Below are positions 50,561-60,900 of a DNA stretch of 64,000 bases, piece after piece. A model generated the notes under the pieces. The model was given only the letters and a program-made list of their open reading frames with translations, was not told where the DNA came from and made no database searches. How positions within the stretch are numbered: the first letter of the stretch is position 1; every line of letters starts with the position of its first letter. This DNA comes from Nonomuraea gerenzanensis (GTDB taxonomy: Bacteria; Actinomycetota; Actinomycetes; Streptosporangiales; Streptosporangiaceae): assembly GCF_020215645.1 (NCBI RefSeq), contig NZ_CP084058.1, forward strand, positions 4,402,001-4,466,000, given 5' to 3'. A program made the position numbers and the translations under genes.

Positions 50561-53221
50561 ATGCGAGACAGCGGGCGTGCGGGCACGCTCCGCGAGCAGG
50601 CGGAACGACTGCACAGGCTCAGCGTCGAGGCGACCGACAACGGCCGCCCGGCCCTTGCCGCCCGCAGGCTCCGCCAGGCCCTCGACCTGCTCGGCTGGGC
50701 CGCCCCCTCCACCGAACATACCGGCGACGACAGCCTGCTCGCCCGCCTGCTGACCAGCCTCGCGCATGCCGAGGCCGAGCAGGGGCGCAGCGAGCTGGGG
50801 ATGGAGCTGCTCGACGAGGCCCAGCGCCGCGCCCGCGCCGGGGAGCTGGCCATCGTGCACGCACAGCGCGGGCTGATGCACCTGCGCATGGGCTCCAGCA
50901 CCCAGGCGCTGCGCGAGCTGGACATCGCCGCCCCCATGCTGTCGGTGGACGGCGACCGCGTCGAGCTGGCCAGGGTGCTGCTCAACCGGTCGGTCATCCA
51001 CATCACGACCGGCCACGTCCGCCAGGCCAGGGACGACGCCCGCAGGAGCGCCCAGCTCGCGCACGCCCACGGCCATCCCGTGATCGCGGCCAAGGCCCTG
51101 CACAACGACGGCTACTGCGACCTGCTGCTCGGCGACGTGCCGGCCGCGCTGAGCGTGTTCGCCCGGGTGGAGCGGCTCTACCAGGAGGTCAACCCGGGCT
51201 TCCTGCCCGTGCTCGCCCTCGACCGGGCCCGCGCGCTGCTCGCCGTCGGCCTGACCGACGAGGCGGGCCACACGCTCGACCGGGCCATCGACGGCTTCCG
51301 CAGGCAGCGTCTGATGCAGGACTACGCCGAGGCCGAGCTGGCCAGGGCTCAGTGCGCGCTCGACGCCGGCCGGCACGCCGAGGCCCGCGACTGGGCCAGG
51401 CGGGCCGAGACCCACTTCCGGCGGCGGGGCAGCGAGGCGTGGGCCCGCCGCGCCGAGCTCATGCGCCTGCGCTCCGACCTGGCCCAGGGCACCGCTCCCC
51501 GGTCGGTGGCCAGGCGCGCCCGGGACCTGGCGGCCCGCTTCGCGCAGCTCGCGATGCCGGACGACGGGGAGATGGCCCGGCTCGTCTCGGTACGCGCCCA
51601 CATCGCGGCCGGTCACCTCACGGCCGCCGAATCGGCCGCCTGTCCATCTGCGGCGACCGCCGACGGGACCGCCACCGGCCCATCGTCCTCGCCCCTCCAC
51701 AACGTGCGTCCGTCCCCGGGCGAGGGGCCGTCCGGCGGGACGACGGCCCGTGGCGGTGGACGGGGCAGGGGCGAGCCGCTGGACGTGCGCCTGATGCGGC
51801 GCCTGGCGGAGGCCGAGCTGGCCGGCGCGCAGGGCCACCGCGGTCAGGCACTGCGCAAGGTCCGCTCGGGCCTGGCCCTCATCGACTCCCACCGAGGCAC
51901 CCTGGGCAGCCTCGACATGCTCACCGGCGTGGCCGCCCTGGGCGCCGACCTGGCGGCCCACGGCCTGCGGGCGGCCCTGGCGGGCAGCTCGCCACGGCAG
52001 GTGTTCGCCTGGTCCGAGCGCTGCCGGGCGCAGGCGTTCCGGTTCCGCCCCACGCGCGCCCCCGAGGACGACCAGACCGCCGAGGCGCTGGCCGAGCTGC
52101 GCCAGCTCGCCCAGCAGATGCACGCCGACGAGGCCGCCGGCCGCCGCCGCCCCGCGCTGCGCAGGCGCTGCCTGGAGCTGGAGCAGGTGATCAGGGAGCG
52201 CGGCTGGCAACTGCCCGGCGTCGGCGAGCGGCTGGCCCCCGCCACGGTGGCCGCCGTGCACGAGGCGCTGGCGGAGGACGGGCTCGCGCTGGTCAGCCTG
52301 CTGAACGTGGGCGGCGGGCTGCTCGCCGTGGTGCTCGTGAACGGCCGCTGTCACCTGCACAGGCTCAGCGCGTACGAACCGGTGGCGGAGGCGGCGCGGC
52401 GCCTGGCGGGAGACCTCAACGCGCAGGCGGGACGCAACCTGCGGCCCGCGCTGAAAGCGGTGATCGAAGCCTCGATCCAGCGCCAGCTCGGCGTGATCGC
52501 CGGCGCGCTCGCGGCTCCGCTGCGGCAGGCGCTGTCCGGCGCCAGGGGCATCGTGCTGATCCCGACGATGGGCCTGTCCGCCGTGCCCTGGGGGCTGCTG
52601 CCCGACCTGCGCGGCAGGCCGCTGGCGGTGGCGCCGTCCGCGCTGGTGTGGCTGGCGGCCAGGCGCGCGGCCGAGCCGTTCGTCCAGGACGGCAGCTCGT
52701 CGGTCCTGGTCGCCGGGCCGGACCTGGAGCACGCCGAGCGCGAGATCGAGCGGCTGGGCGCGGTGCACCCCAAGGCGCACACGCTGCGCGGCGAGCGGGC
52801 CACCGTGTCGGCCACCCTCTCGGCGCTCGACGGCGCGTCCTTCGCCCACTTCGCCACCCACGGCCACCACGAGCGCGAGAACGTGCTCTTCTCCCGCCTG
52901 GACCTGGCCGACGGCCCCCTCATGGCCCACGACCTGCAGCGCCTGGACAGGACGCCCGGGCACGTGGTGCTGTCGGCGTGCGACGTGGGCCAGGCGGTGG
53001 TCAGGGCGGGCGACGAGCTGCTGGGCTTCACCGCGGCCCTGCTCTACCTGGGCACGTCCACCGTCATCTCCAGCCTCACCCGCGTGCCCGACGCGGTGGC
53101 CGAGCAGGTCATGGTGGCCTACCACCGGGGAGTGGCACTCGGCGCGTCCCCCGCCGACGCGCTCGCGGCTGCCGCCGAGGGGGAGCCGGCGTGCACGTTC
53201 GTCTGCTTCGGGGCGGGCTGA
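50561..53221 (+). CDS. TPR-CHAT caspase-like protease
   Basis: An 886-residue protein. Residues 1-350 are TPR-like helical hairpins (for example LARLLTSLAHAEAEQGRSEL). A low-complexity Gly/Ser linker (about 362-405) follows, then more helices, and a C-terminal CHAT domain (about 560-880) of the caspase/separase clan. The catalytic dyad is intact: His767 in FAHFATHGHHE and Cys807 in VVLSACDVGQAV. CHAT proteases cleave protein partners when the TPR or other sensor part is engaged, and several belong to anti-phage or cell-death systems. It ends the subtilisin-sigma-small protein operon and converges on a SNF2 ATPase gene. Confidence 0.92.
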   Translation: MRDSGRAGTLREQAERLHRLSVEATDNGRPALAARRLRQALDLLGWAAPSTEHTGDDSLLARLLTSLAHAEAEQGRSELGMELLDEAQRRARAGELAIVHAQRGLMHLRMGSSTQALRELDIAAPMLSVDGDRVELARVLLNRSVIHITTGHVRQARDDARRSAQLAHAHGHPVIAAKALHNDGYCDLLLGDVPAALSVFARVERLYQEVNPGFLPVLALDRARALLAVGLTDEAGHTLDRAIDGFRRQRLMQDYAEAELARAQCALDAGRHAEARDWARRAETHFRRRGSEAWARRAELMRLRSDLAQGTAPRSVARRARDLAARFAQLAMPDDGEMARLVSVRAHIAAGHLTAAESAACPSAATADGTATGPSSSPLHNVRPSPGEGPSGGTTARGGGRGRGEPLDVRLMRRLAEAELAGAQGHRGQALRKVRSGLALIDSHRGTLGSLDMLTGVAALGADLAAHGLRAALAGSSPRQVFAWSERCRAQAFRFRPTRAPEDDQTAEALAELRQLAQQMHADEAAGRRRPALRRRCLELEQVIRERGWQLPGVGERLAPATVAAVHEALAEDGLALVSLLNVGGGLLAVVLVNGRCHLHRLSAYEPVAEAARRLAGDLNAQAGRNLRPALKAVIEASIQRQLGVIAGALAAPLRQALSGARGIVLIPTMGLSAVPWGLLPDLRGRPLAVAPSALVWLAARRAAEPFVQDGSSSVLVAGPDLEHAEREIERLGAVHPKAHTLRGERATVSATLSALDGASFAHFATHGHHERENVLFSRLDLADGPLMAHDLQRLDRTPGHVVLSACDVGQAVVRAGDELLGFTAALLYLGTSTVISSLTRVPDAVAEQVMVAYHRGVALGASPADALAAAAEGEPACTFVCFGAG

Positions 53222-53275
53222 TCACCGGCCGGGGCCGGCTCGGCCGAGGCGGCGGGCGGCGGTGCCGCTCCTCGA

Positions 53276-55393
53276 TCACGAGCCGCCGGGCAGCAGGCGG
53301 CGCTGCTCCTCCTCGATCACCAGGCGGGCCAGCGTCTGCTCCGACACGTCCATCGCCTCGCCCGACGACTCCGCCAGGTCGCTGCGCCTGGCGTAGGCGT
53401 CGAACAGCCGGGACTTGCGCCGCAGGATGTCCAGCATGCGCTGGTCCACCGAGTCCACGGTGAGCAGCCGGTGCACCTGCACCCGGCGCACCTGCCCCAT
53501 CCGGTGCGCCCGCCCCACGGCCTGCGTCTCCATGCTCGGCTTGACCTGCGGCTCGCACAGGATCACCACCGACGCCGCCTGAAGGTTCAGCCCCACCCCG
53601 CCGGCCTGCACCTGGCTGAGCAGCACCGCGTGCCCGGCGGCGGCGGAGAACTCGTCCACCAGCTGCTGGCGCCGCTCGGCGGGCACGTCTCCTGACAGGG
53701 GCCCGTGCGCCCGCCCGTCCAGCGCCGCGCCCACGGCGGCGAGCACCGCGCGGAAGTACGAGAACACCACCACCTTCAGCCCGTTGGCCGCGGCGTCCTC
53801 GACCAGCTCCAGCAGCCGCTTGAGCTTGGCCGAGGTGGCGGGCTCGGCGTAGGCGGCACGCCGCATGGCCATGAAGTTCCCCTCGGCCACCGCCTCCCGG
53901 TACACCGCGAAGTCGGCCCCGCTGAACTCCACCCACTCGTCGGCCTCCACCCGCTCCGGCAGCTCCGCCAGCACGTCCTGCTGGTTGCGCCGCAGGTACA
54001 CGGGCGCGACCGCCTTGCGAAAGGCCCGTGCCCCCGCCACCACGTCGCTGCTGCGCAGCTCGGCGGCCAGGTCGGGCCGCAGGTACGAGATCAGCGTCCG
54101 GAACTCCTCGACCCGGTTCTCCATCGGCGTACCCGTCAGGAACAGCACCCGCCGTGTCCGCCCGCACCAGGCCGCGACGGCCCGCGACCGCCTCGTCTCC
54201 GGGTTCTTGACGTAGTGGGCCTCGTCCACGACCAGCATGCCCAGCTCCACGGCCGCCAGGTCGCCGAGCCGGTGCAGGCCGTCCAGGGTGGCCACCGCGA
54301 CGCCGCCGTCCCGCAGCCACTCCCGCCGCGCGGCGGGCCTGTCGGGCCCGTGCAGCGGGTAGGCGCGCAGCGTGCTGCGCGAGCCGATCTCGCGCACCCA
54401 GTTGATCAGCACGCTCGCCGGGCACACCACCAGGAAGTGCGTGTCGCCGGACGCCTGCAGGTGCGCCAGCGCCGCGATGGCCTCGATCGACTTGCCCAGC
54501 CCCATCTCGTCACCGATGATCACGCGCTCCTGCGCGAGCGAGAAGCGGGCGCCGAACGCCTGGTACCCGCGCAGCGACACCCGCCGGTGCGTGTCGTCCA
54601 GCGGCTGCGCGGCGACCTTGGCCGCCAGGTCGTCCGGCAGCAGCCCCTGACCCGTCCCGAGCGGCTCGCCGGCCAGCTCCGCCAGCAGCGCGAAGTACTC
54701 CGGCGAGCGGGACTCGAAGTCGGCCCACGCCTCGAAGTCGCGAGCGGGCGGGCGCAGCAGGTCGGCGGTGACCTGGGCGAGCAGCAGCCGCGTCGCGGCG
54801 GCGCCGTCCAGCAGGGCCTCGATCTCCTCGACGGCCTCCCGCGCCCGCCTGCGCCGCGCCGGCAGCGTGAACATCATCCGCAGCCGGCTGCGCGCCGGCC
54901 GCGCCTGCGCCAGCAGCGGCGCCAGCCGCTCCGCCAGGTCGCCGGCGGCCTCCAGCGCGCGCGGCAGGTCGGGGCCCGCGACCACCAGGCGGTGCAGGCA
55001 GACCACCAGCTCCGTGGTGTGGTGGTCGGGCCGATCCACGTCGAGACGCAGGCTCGCGGCCTCGGCGGCGGCCTGCTCGATCTGCCGGGCGGCCGCGTGG
55101 ATCTGCCCCGCCGTCCGCGCGCCGATCCCGGGCAGCGACTGCAGCTCGTACGGCGTCGCGTCCAGCACCTGCCGCACCGTGCCGAACCCGGCTTTCTCCA
55201 GCGTGGAGATGCGCAGCCGCCCGCCGGTCACGTCCTTCAGCCGCGAGACCGGCACCGACTCCAGCCCGGCCCTGGCCACGTCGCGGCGCAGCGCGTCGAG
55301 AGCGTGCGCCGCCTGCGCGCGCACGCTGGCGTGCTCGGCGAGCAGGGCCCGCGCGTCGGCCAGGAGCAGGTCGGCGTTCCTGAGGTCCTCCAC
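53276..55393 (-). CDS. SNF2-family ATPase with helix-hairpin-helix region
   Basis: A 705-residue DNA translocase of the SWI2/SNF2 group. An N-terminal helical part contains a helix-hairpin-helix (LQSLPGIGARTAGQIHAAAR, about 85-105), so it should contact DNA directly. The ATPase core has Walker A Lys301 in GDEMGLGKSIEAI, DEAH at 390-393, and motif VI QAVGRAHRMGQVRR. No nuclease or methylase domain is fused. GTG 55393 is the best in-frame start. It is convergent with the CHAT operon, with 54 bases between stop codons. DNA remodelling, repair or defence are all possible. Confidence 0.92.
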   Translation of the reverse strand: MEDLRNADLLLADARALLAEHASVRAQAAHALDALRRDVARAGLESVPVSRLKDVTGGRLRISTLEKAGFGTVRQVLDATPYELQSLPGIGARTAGQIHAAARQIEQAAAEAASLRLDVDRPDHHTTELVVCLHRLVVAGPDLPRALEAAGDLAERLAPLLAQARPARSRLRMMFTLPARRRRAREAVEEIEALLDGAAATRLLLAQVTADLLRPPARDFEAWADFESRSPEYFALLAELAGEPLGTGQGLLPDDLAAKVAAQPLDDTHRRVSLRGYQAFGARFSLAQERVIIGDEMGLGKSIEAIAALAHLQASGDTHFLVVCPASVLINWVREIGSRSTLRAYPLHGPDRPAARREWLRDGGVAVATLDGLHRLGDLAAVELGMLVVDEAHYVKNPETRRSRAVAAWCGRTRRVLFLTGTPMENRVEEFRTLISYLRPDLAAELRSSDVVAGARAFRKAVAPVYLRRNQQDVLAELPERVEADEWVEFSGADFAVYREAVAEGNFMAMRRAAYAEPATSAKLKRLLELVEDAAANGLKVVVFSYFRAVLAAVGAALDGRAHGPLSGDVPAERRQQLVDEFSAAAGHAVLLSQVQAGGVGLNLQAASVVILCEPQVKPSMETQAVGRAHRMGQVRRVQVHRLLTVDSVDQRMLDILRRKSRLFDAYARRSDLAESSGEAMDVSEQTLARLVIEEEQRRLLPGGS

Positions 55394-55469
55394 CGGACCA
55401 AGGATGCCCAGAAGGACGCCGGGCAGACAACGTGGGGTCCCGGCGGCCTTCGCCGGTGGGCAGGCGCGG

Positions 55470-57926
55470 TCAGCTCAGGTGCACGCCGATGAGGCAGGTG
55501 TCGTCGTCGGTGTCGGAGTTGCAGTGGGTGAGCAGGTCGTCGAGGCGGTGGTCGAGCGTGGCGGCGGCGCGCCGGGCGATGGTCAGGAGCTGGTCCTGGG
55601 CGTGGCGCAGGTTGTGGTCGCGCCGCTCGATCAGGCCGTCGGTGTACATCAGCAGCGTGTCCTCGGCCCGTAGCTGGAGCCGTCCCTCCTCGTACTGGGC
55701 GTCGGTGAACGCGCCCAGCAGCGGCCCCCTGACCATGGGCAGCTCCGAGCCGGCCCCTTCGCGCAGCAGGATCGGCGGCAGGTGGCCGGCCCTGGCCCAG
55801 CGCAGCTCGCGGGTGGGCGGGTCGTACAGGGCGCAGACGGCGGTCGCGGTCATCCGGTCCGCCAGGTGGTGGGCGACCTGGTTCAGCCAGCTCATGAGCT
55901 GCGCGGGGCCCGCTCCGGTGGTGGCCAGGCCGCGCAGCGCGTTGCGCAGGATCACCATGCCGGTGGCCGCCTCCACGCCGTGCCCCGCCACGTCGCCCAC
56001 CGACAGCAGCACCCGCTGGGACGGCAGCGCCACCGCGTCGTACCAGTCGCCGCCCACCAGGTCCTCCTTCTGCGCCGGCCGGTAACGGACGGCGATGTGC
56101 AGGCCCAGCGACTCCATCGTGCCGTGCGAGGGCGGCATGATCGCCTGCTGGAGCTGCAGGGCCAGGCGGTTGCTCGCGGCCGAGCGCTGCTCGGTGTGGG
56201 CGAGCTGGTCGCGGGTGACCGACAGCGCGACCTCCGTCCAGTGCTGGGAGGAGATGTCCTGGTACGCCCCCCGCACCGCCATGAGCCGCCCCTCCGGCCC
56301 GAACACCGGCTCGGCCACCACCCGCATGTGGCGGCTGACCCCGTCGGGGCGCACCAGCCGGAACGCCACCGCCGCGAACCGCCGGTGGTGCAGCACCGTG
56401 CGCAGGAACCGGCCGATCGCGATCTCGTCGTCGGGATGGGCGTGGTCGCGCAGCCGTTCCAGCGGGATCGGGCGGTCGCCCGGCGCCATCCCGTACAGGG
56501 AGTAGAGCTGGGCGTTCCAGGTGACCTGGCCGGTCACCGCGTTCTCCTCGAAGCCGCCGATGCGGCCCAGCCGCTGGGCGTGCTCCAGCAGGCCGGCCAG
56601 CCGCGCGTCCTCGTCGTGGGCGCGCCAGACCATCAGCACGCTGTCGCCGTGCCGGGTGAGGCTCACGTCGGCCACCCCCGTGGCACTCAGGCCGAGCGTC
56701 ATCCGCGCGGCCCTGAACGGCTTGCCCGTGGCGTGCACCTGCAGCAGGCGCTCGAACAGCCCGCCCGCCGCCCGGGGATAGGCCTCCAGCAGCAGCCCGC
56801 CCGGCACCAGCGGGAACGCCTCCAGCAGCAGCCCGTCGCCACCGGTGATCCGCTCGTTGACGTGCCTGATCCGGAAGTCGACCGGCTCGTCCCCGACGTC
56901 CAGGTGCGCCTGCAGCACCAGGGCGGGGTCGGGTAGCGCGTCGGCCAGGTCCACCAGCTCCGACAGCGCGGGCGAGGACGGCGACGGCGCCGCGAACGGC
57001 GTGTCCAGGGTGTGCGCGCACAGCTCGGCCATGGCCTCGATCTGCCGTTCGAGCCGGGGCGGGTGCGGGGGCAGCGCGTGCGGCCAGCAGATCTCCAGCA
57101 CGCCGAGCACCCGGCCGTTCGCCGTCATCGGCACCGTGACCCGGCCGCCGCCCGCGACGAGCCGGCCGATGGCGGGCAGGCCCGTGTCGGCGTGCCAGAT
57201 CGTCCGCCGCTCCGTCAGCGACCGCCCCGCCGGGGTGACCACGCCCGGCGGGACATGCCGCCACCGCCTGGCCTCCTCGTGGCCGAACCCGGCGCACCCG
57301 ACCAGGGTGAGCGCGGCGCCCGGCTCTGCCGCCCACACCGCCACGGCCGTGGCGCCCAGCGGGGTCAGTGCGTGCTCCAGCAGCGCCACGGCCACCACCT
57401 GCGTGTCGTCCGCGCCCAGCGCGGCGCTCTCGGCGGCGCGCAGCCTCACGGAGACCTCCGGGTCCGCTTCCGCCGCCGCGCCGATGCGGTCCCCGGCGAC
57501 CTCGTTGACGATGTCGGCGGCCACCTCCAGGCGGGACACGCCGGCCTTGGCGGCGAGGATGGCGAGCTGCTCGGCGGCGTGCGCGGGGCCGCAGCGCAGC
57601 CGTTCCAGCAGGACGCCCTTGGCCAGCTCGATCAGGGCCTGGTCGGCGGCCTCGCGCCTGGCTCGCTCGGCCTCCCGCCGCAACCGCTCGACCGTCGCCG
57701 CCAGCCGCTCCAACGCCTCCGCACCCGCCGCCGCGTCGTCGTCACGCGGCTCCGGCGCGTCGCCGTCGCGCGCCTGGGGCGTTACGCCGTCGGCGGGCGT
57801 GCCGTTGTCGTGCGCCGCCGCGCCGCCGTCGGGCGCCTGCGAGGCAAGAGCGCCGGGCGACGCGTCGGCGGCCCGGGAAGGGGTCGTGGGGTCGGGGAGA
57901 GGAGTCGCCTGGTCGTCTGCGTGCAC
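55470..57926 (-). CDS. Multi-sensor SpoIIE phosphatase (ANTAR-GAF-PAS-PP2C)
   Basis: An 818-residue cytosolic protein. A low-complexity N-terminus (1-70) and coiled coil lead to an ANTAR-like helical domain (about 90-150, ALIELAKGVLLERLRCGPAH), a GAF domain (160-305), one or two PAS domains (325-560, ending AYQDISSQHW) and a SpoIIE/PP2C phosphatase (595-818, VGGDWYDAV, GDVAGHGVEAATGM, YTDGLIERRD). It senses a ligand or redox state and probably dephosphorylates an anti-anti-sigma factor. GTG 57926 has GAGGAG 7 bases upstream. It follows the hybrid kinase gene by 26 bases in the same operon, so the two outputs probably act on one pathway. Confidence 0.92.
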   Translation of the reverse strand: MHADDQATPLPDPTTPSRAADASPGALASQAPDGGAAAHDNGTPADGVTPQARDGDAPEPRDDDAAAGAEALERLAATVERLRREAERARREAADQALIELAKGVLLERLRCGPAHAAEQLAILAAKAGVSRLEVAADIVNEVAGDRIGAAAEADPEVSVRLRAAESAALGADDTQVVAVALLEHALTPLGATAVAVWAAEPGAALTLVGCAGFGHEEARRWRHVPPGVVTPAGRSLTERRTIWHADTGLPAIGRLVAGGGRVTVPMTANGRVLGVLEICWPHALPPHPPRLERQIEAMAELCAHTLDTPFAAPSPSSPALSELVDLADALPDPALVLQAHLDVGDEPVDFRIRHVNERITGGDGLLLEAFPLVPGGLLLEAYPRAAGGLFERLLQVHATGKPFRAARMTLGLSATGVADVSLTRHGDSVLMVWRAHDEDARLAGLLEHAQRLGRIGGFEENAVTGQVTWNAQLYSLYGMAPGDRPIPLERLRDHAHPDDEIAIGRFLRTVLHHRRFAAVAFRLVRPDGVSRHMRVVAEPVFGPEGRLMAVRGAYQDISSQHWTEVALSVTRDQLAHTEQRSAASNRLALQLQQAIMPPSHGTMESLGLHIAVRYRPAQKEDLVGGDWYDAVALPSQRVLLSVGDVAGHGVEAATGMVILRNALRGLATTGAGPAQLMSWLNQVAHHLADRMTATAVCALYDPPTRELRWARAGHLPPILLREGAGSELPMVRGPLLGAFTDAQYEEGRLQLRAEDTLLMYTDGLIERRDHNLRHAQDQLLTIARRAAATLDHRLDDLLTHCNSDTDDDTCLIGVHLS

Positions 57927-57952
57927 GTCGCCGCTCCTCGCGAGGTCGTCAG

Positions 57953-60900
57953 TCAGGACGGGTCCATCCAGTGCTGGATGCGTTCGATGAGATGATCGGC
58001 GTCCACCGGCTTGGTCACGTAGTCGCTGGCCCCGGCGGCCAGGCTCTTCTCCTGGTCGCCCGGCATCGCCTTGGCGGTCACCGCGATGATCGGCAGGTCG
58101 GCGTACTGCGGCATGGACCTGATCGTCTCCGTCGCCGTGTAGCCGTCCATCTCCGGCATCATGACGTCCATCAGGATCAGGTCGGTCTCCGCGTGGGCGG
58201 TCAGCGTGTCGATGCCCTTGCGGCCGTTCTCGGCGTGCAGCACGTGGATGCCGTGGATCTCCAGCATGCTCGTCAGCGCGTACAGGTTGCGGGCGTCGTC
58301 GTCCACCACCAGGACGGTCCGCCCGGCGAGGGTGTTGTCGATCTCGCGGGCCGCCGCCTCGCCCACGGTGCCGGTCCTGACCAGGGGCAGCACGTCGCCC
58401 GGCTGATCGGCGGTCAGGTGCAGGGCGATGCGCTCGCGCAGCTCGTCCAGGCTGGACAGCAGCTCCAGCGGCTGGTGCGCCAGGCTCACCTCCTGCTGCG
58501 CGTGCGAGCGCCAGCTGTTGTACGCGAGCACCGGCACGCCGTGCAGGCGCGGGTCACGGTCCATGATGTCCAGCAGGTGATAGGCGGACATGTCGGGCAT
58601 GCTGAGGTCCAGCACGATGCAGTGGCAGGGCTCGCCGCCGAGCATCACGGCCGCCTCCTCCACGCCCGCCGCCGTGACGACCTCCATCGTCCCGTCGTGG
58701 TCGCGCGCGCCCGCCAGGTCGCCCACGACGCTCTCCGACACCAGCGACAGCAGCCCGTTGCGCCGCTCCTCGATGACCAGCAGCCGCCGCGTGCCCACCA
58801 TCGCCCGCTCGGCCGGCTGCGCGGGCTCGCCCTCCGCCGGGACGACCTCGAAGCCGGGCCGCGCCACCGGCAGGAACAGCGTGAACACACTGCCCTGCCC
58901 CGGCGTGCTCTGCACGGTGATGGCGCCGCCCAGCAGGTAGGCGATCTCGCGGCAGATCGACAGGCCCAGGCCGGTGCCGCCGTACTTGCGGCTGGTCGTG
59001 CCGTCGGCCTGCTGGAACGCGCCGAAGATGACCTCGAGCTGCTGCTCGGGGATGCCCACGCCCGTGTCGAGGACGCGCAGCGCGATGGCGGGGCCGTTGG
59101 CCCGTACGGAGGCGGGCAGCTCGGACGGCACGGCCGGCTCGATGCGCAGCTCCACGCTGCCCATCTCGGTGAACTTGACCGCGTTCGAGAGCAGGTTGCG
59201 CAGCACCTGGCGCAGCCGGGAGTCGTCGGTGAGCAGCTCGGCGGGCACGCCCGGCGCGGTGGTGACGCGGAAGGCGAGGCTCTTCTGCCCCGTCATGGGC
59301 CGGAACGTGGCCTCCACGTAGTCGAGCAGCTTGCGTAGCTGCACCCATTCGGGGTTGATGTCCATCTTGCCCGCCTCGACCTTGGACAGGTCGAGGATGT
59401 CGTTGATGAGCTGCAGCAGGTCCGAGCCGGCCGAGTGGATGATCCCGGCGTACTCGACCTGCTTCGGGGTGAGGTTGCGGGTGTGGTTCTGGGCCAGGAG
59501 CTGGGCCAGGATGAGCAGCGAGTTGAGCGGGGTGCGCAGCTCGTGGCTCATGTTGGCGAGGAACTCGCTCTTGTAGGTGGAGGCCAGCGAGAGCTGGTGG
59601 GCCCGCGCCTCCAGCTCCTGCCTGGCCTGCTCGATCTCCAGGTTCTTGGTCTCGATGTCCTGGTTCTGGCGGGCCAGCAGCGTCGCCTTCTCCTCCAGCT
59701 CGGCGTTCGAGCGCTGCAGCTCCTCCTGCTGCTGCTGCAGCTCCTCCGAGCGGGCCTGCAGCTCCACGGCCAGCCGCTGCGACTCCTTGAGCAGCTCGTC
59801 GGTACGCGCGTTGGCCACGATCGTGTTCAGGTTGACCCCGATGGTCTCCATGAGCTGGTCGAGGAAGGCCCGGTGCACGGGCGTGAACGCCTGCACCGAG
59901 GCCAGCTCGATCACGCCCAGCACCTGCTCCTCGACCACGATCGGCAGCACGATCACCGAGGTGGGGTCGGTCCTGCCCAGCCCCGAGGAGATCGTGATGT
60001 AGCCGGGCGGCAGGTCGGTCATCGCGATCGTCGTGCGGCTGCGCGCCGCCTGCCCGACCAGCGCCTCGCCGATCCTGAAGCGGGTCGGCCGCTCTGGGTC
60101 GATCGGGTAGCCGTACGCGCTGATGAGCTGCAGCTCGCTCTCCTCGGCCAGGAAGAACGCGCCGTACTGGGCGGAGACCAGCGGTGCCAGCTCGTTCATC
60201 ACCAGCTCGGCCACCGTGGCCAGGTCGCGGTGGCCCTGCATGAGGCCCGACATGCTGGCCAGGTTGGACTTCAGCCAGTCCTGCTGCTCGTTGGCGTTGG
60301 TCGTCTCGCGCAGGGACTTCACCATCGAGTTGATGTTGTCCTTCAGGTCGGCCAGCTCGCCCTCGGCGTCCACGGTGATCGACCTGGTCAGGTCGCCGGA
60401 GGTGACGGCGCTGGTCACCTCGGCGATGGCGCGGACCTGGCGGGTGAGGTTGCCTGCCAGCTCGTTGACGTTCTCCGTCAGCCGCTTCCACGTACCCGAC
60501 ACGCCCTCGACCTCGGCCTGGCCGCCCAGCCTGCCCTCGCTGCCCACCTCGCGGGCCACCCTGGTGACCTCGGCGGCGAAGGAGGAGAGCTGGTCCACCA
60601 TCGTGTTGATCGTGGTCTTCAGCTCCAGGATCTCGCCCCGGGCGTCCACGTCGATCTTGCGCGTCAGGTCGCCCCTGGCCACGGCCGTGGTGACCTGGGC
60701 GATGCTGCGTACCTGGTTGGTCAGGTTGTCGGCCATGGAGTTGACGTTGTCGGTGAGGTTCTTCCAGGTGCCTGCCACGTTCGGCACCCGCGCCTGGCCG
60801 CCGAGCTGGCCCTCCGTGCCGACCTCGCGCGCCACGCGGGTGACCTCGTCGGCGAACGCGCTGAGCGTGTCGACCATCGTGTTGATCGTCTGGGCCAGGG

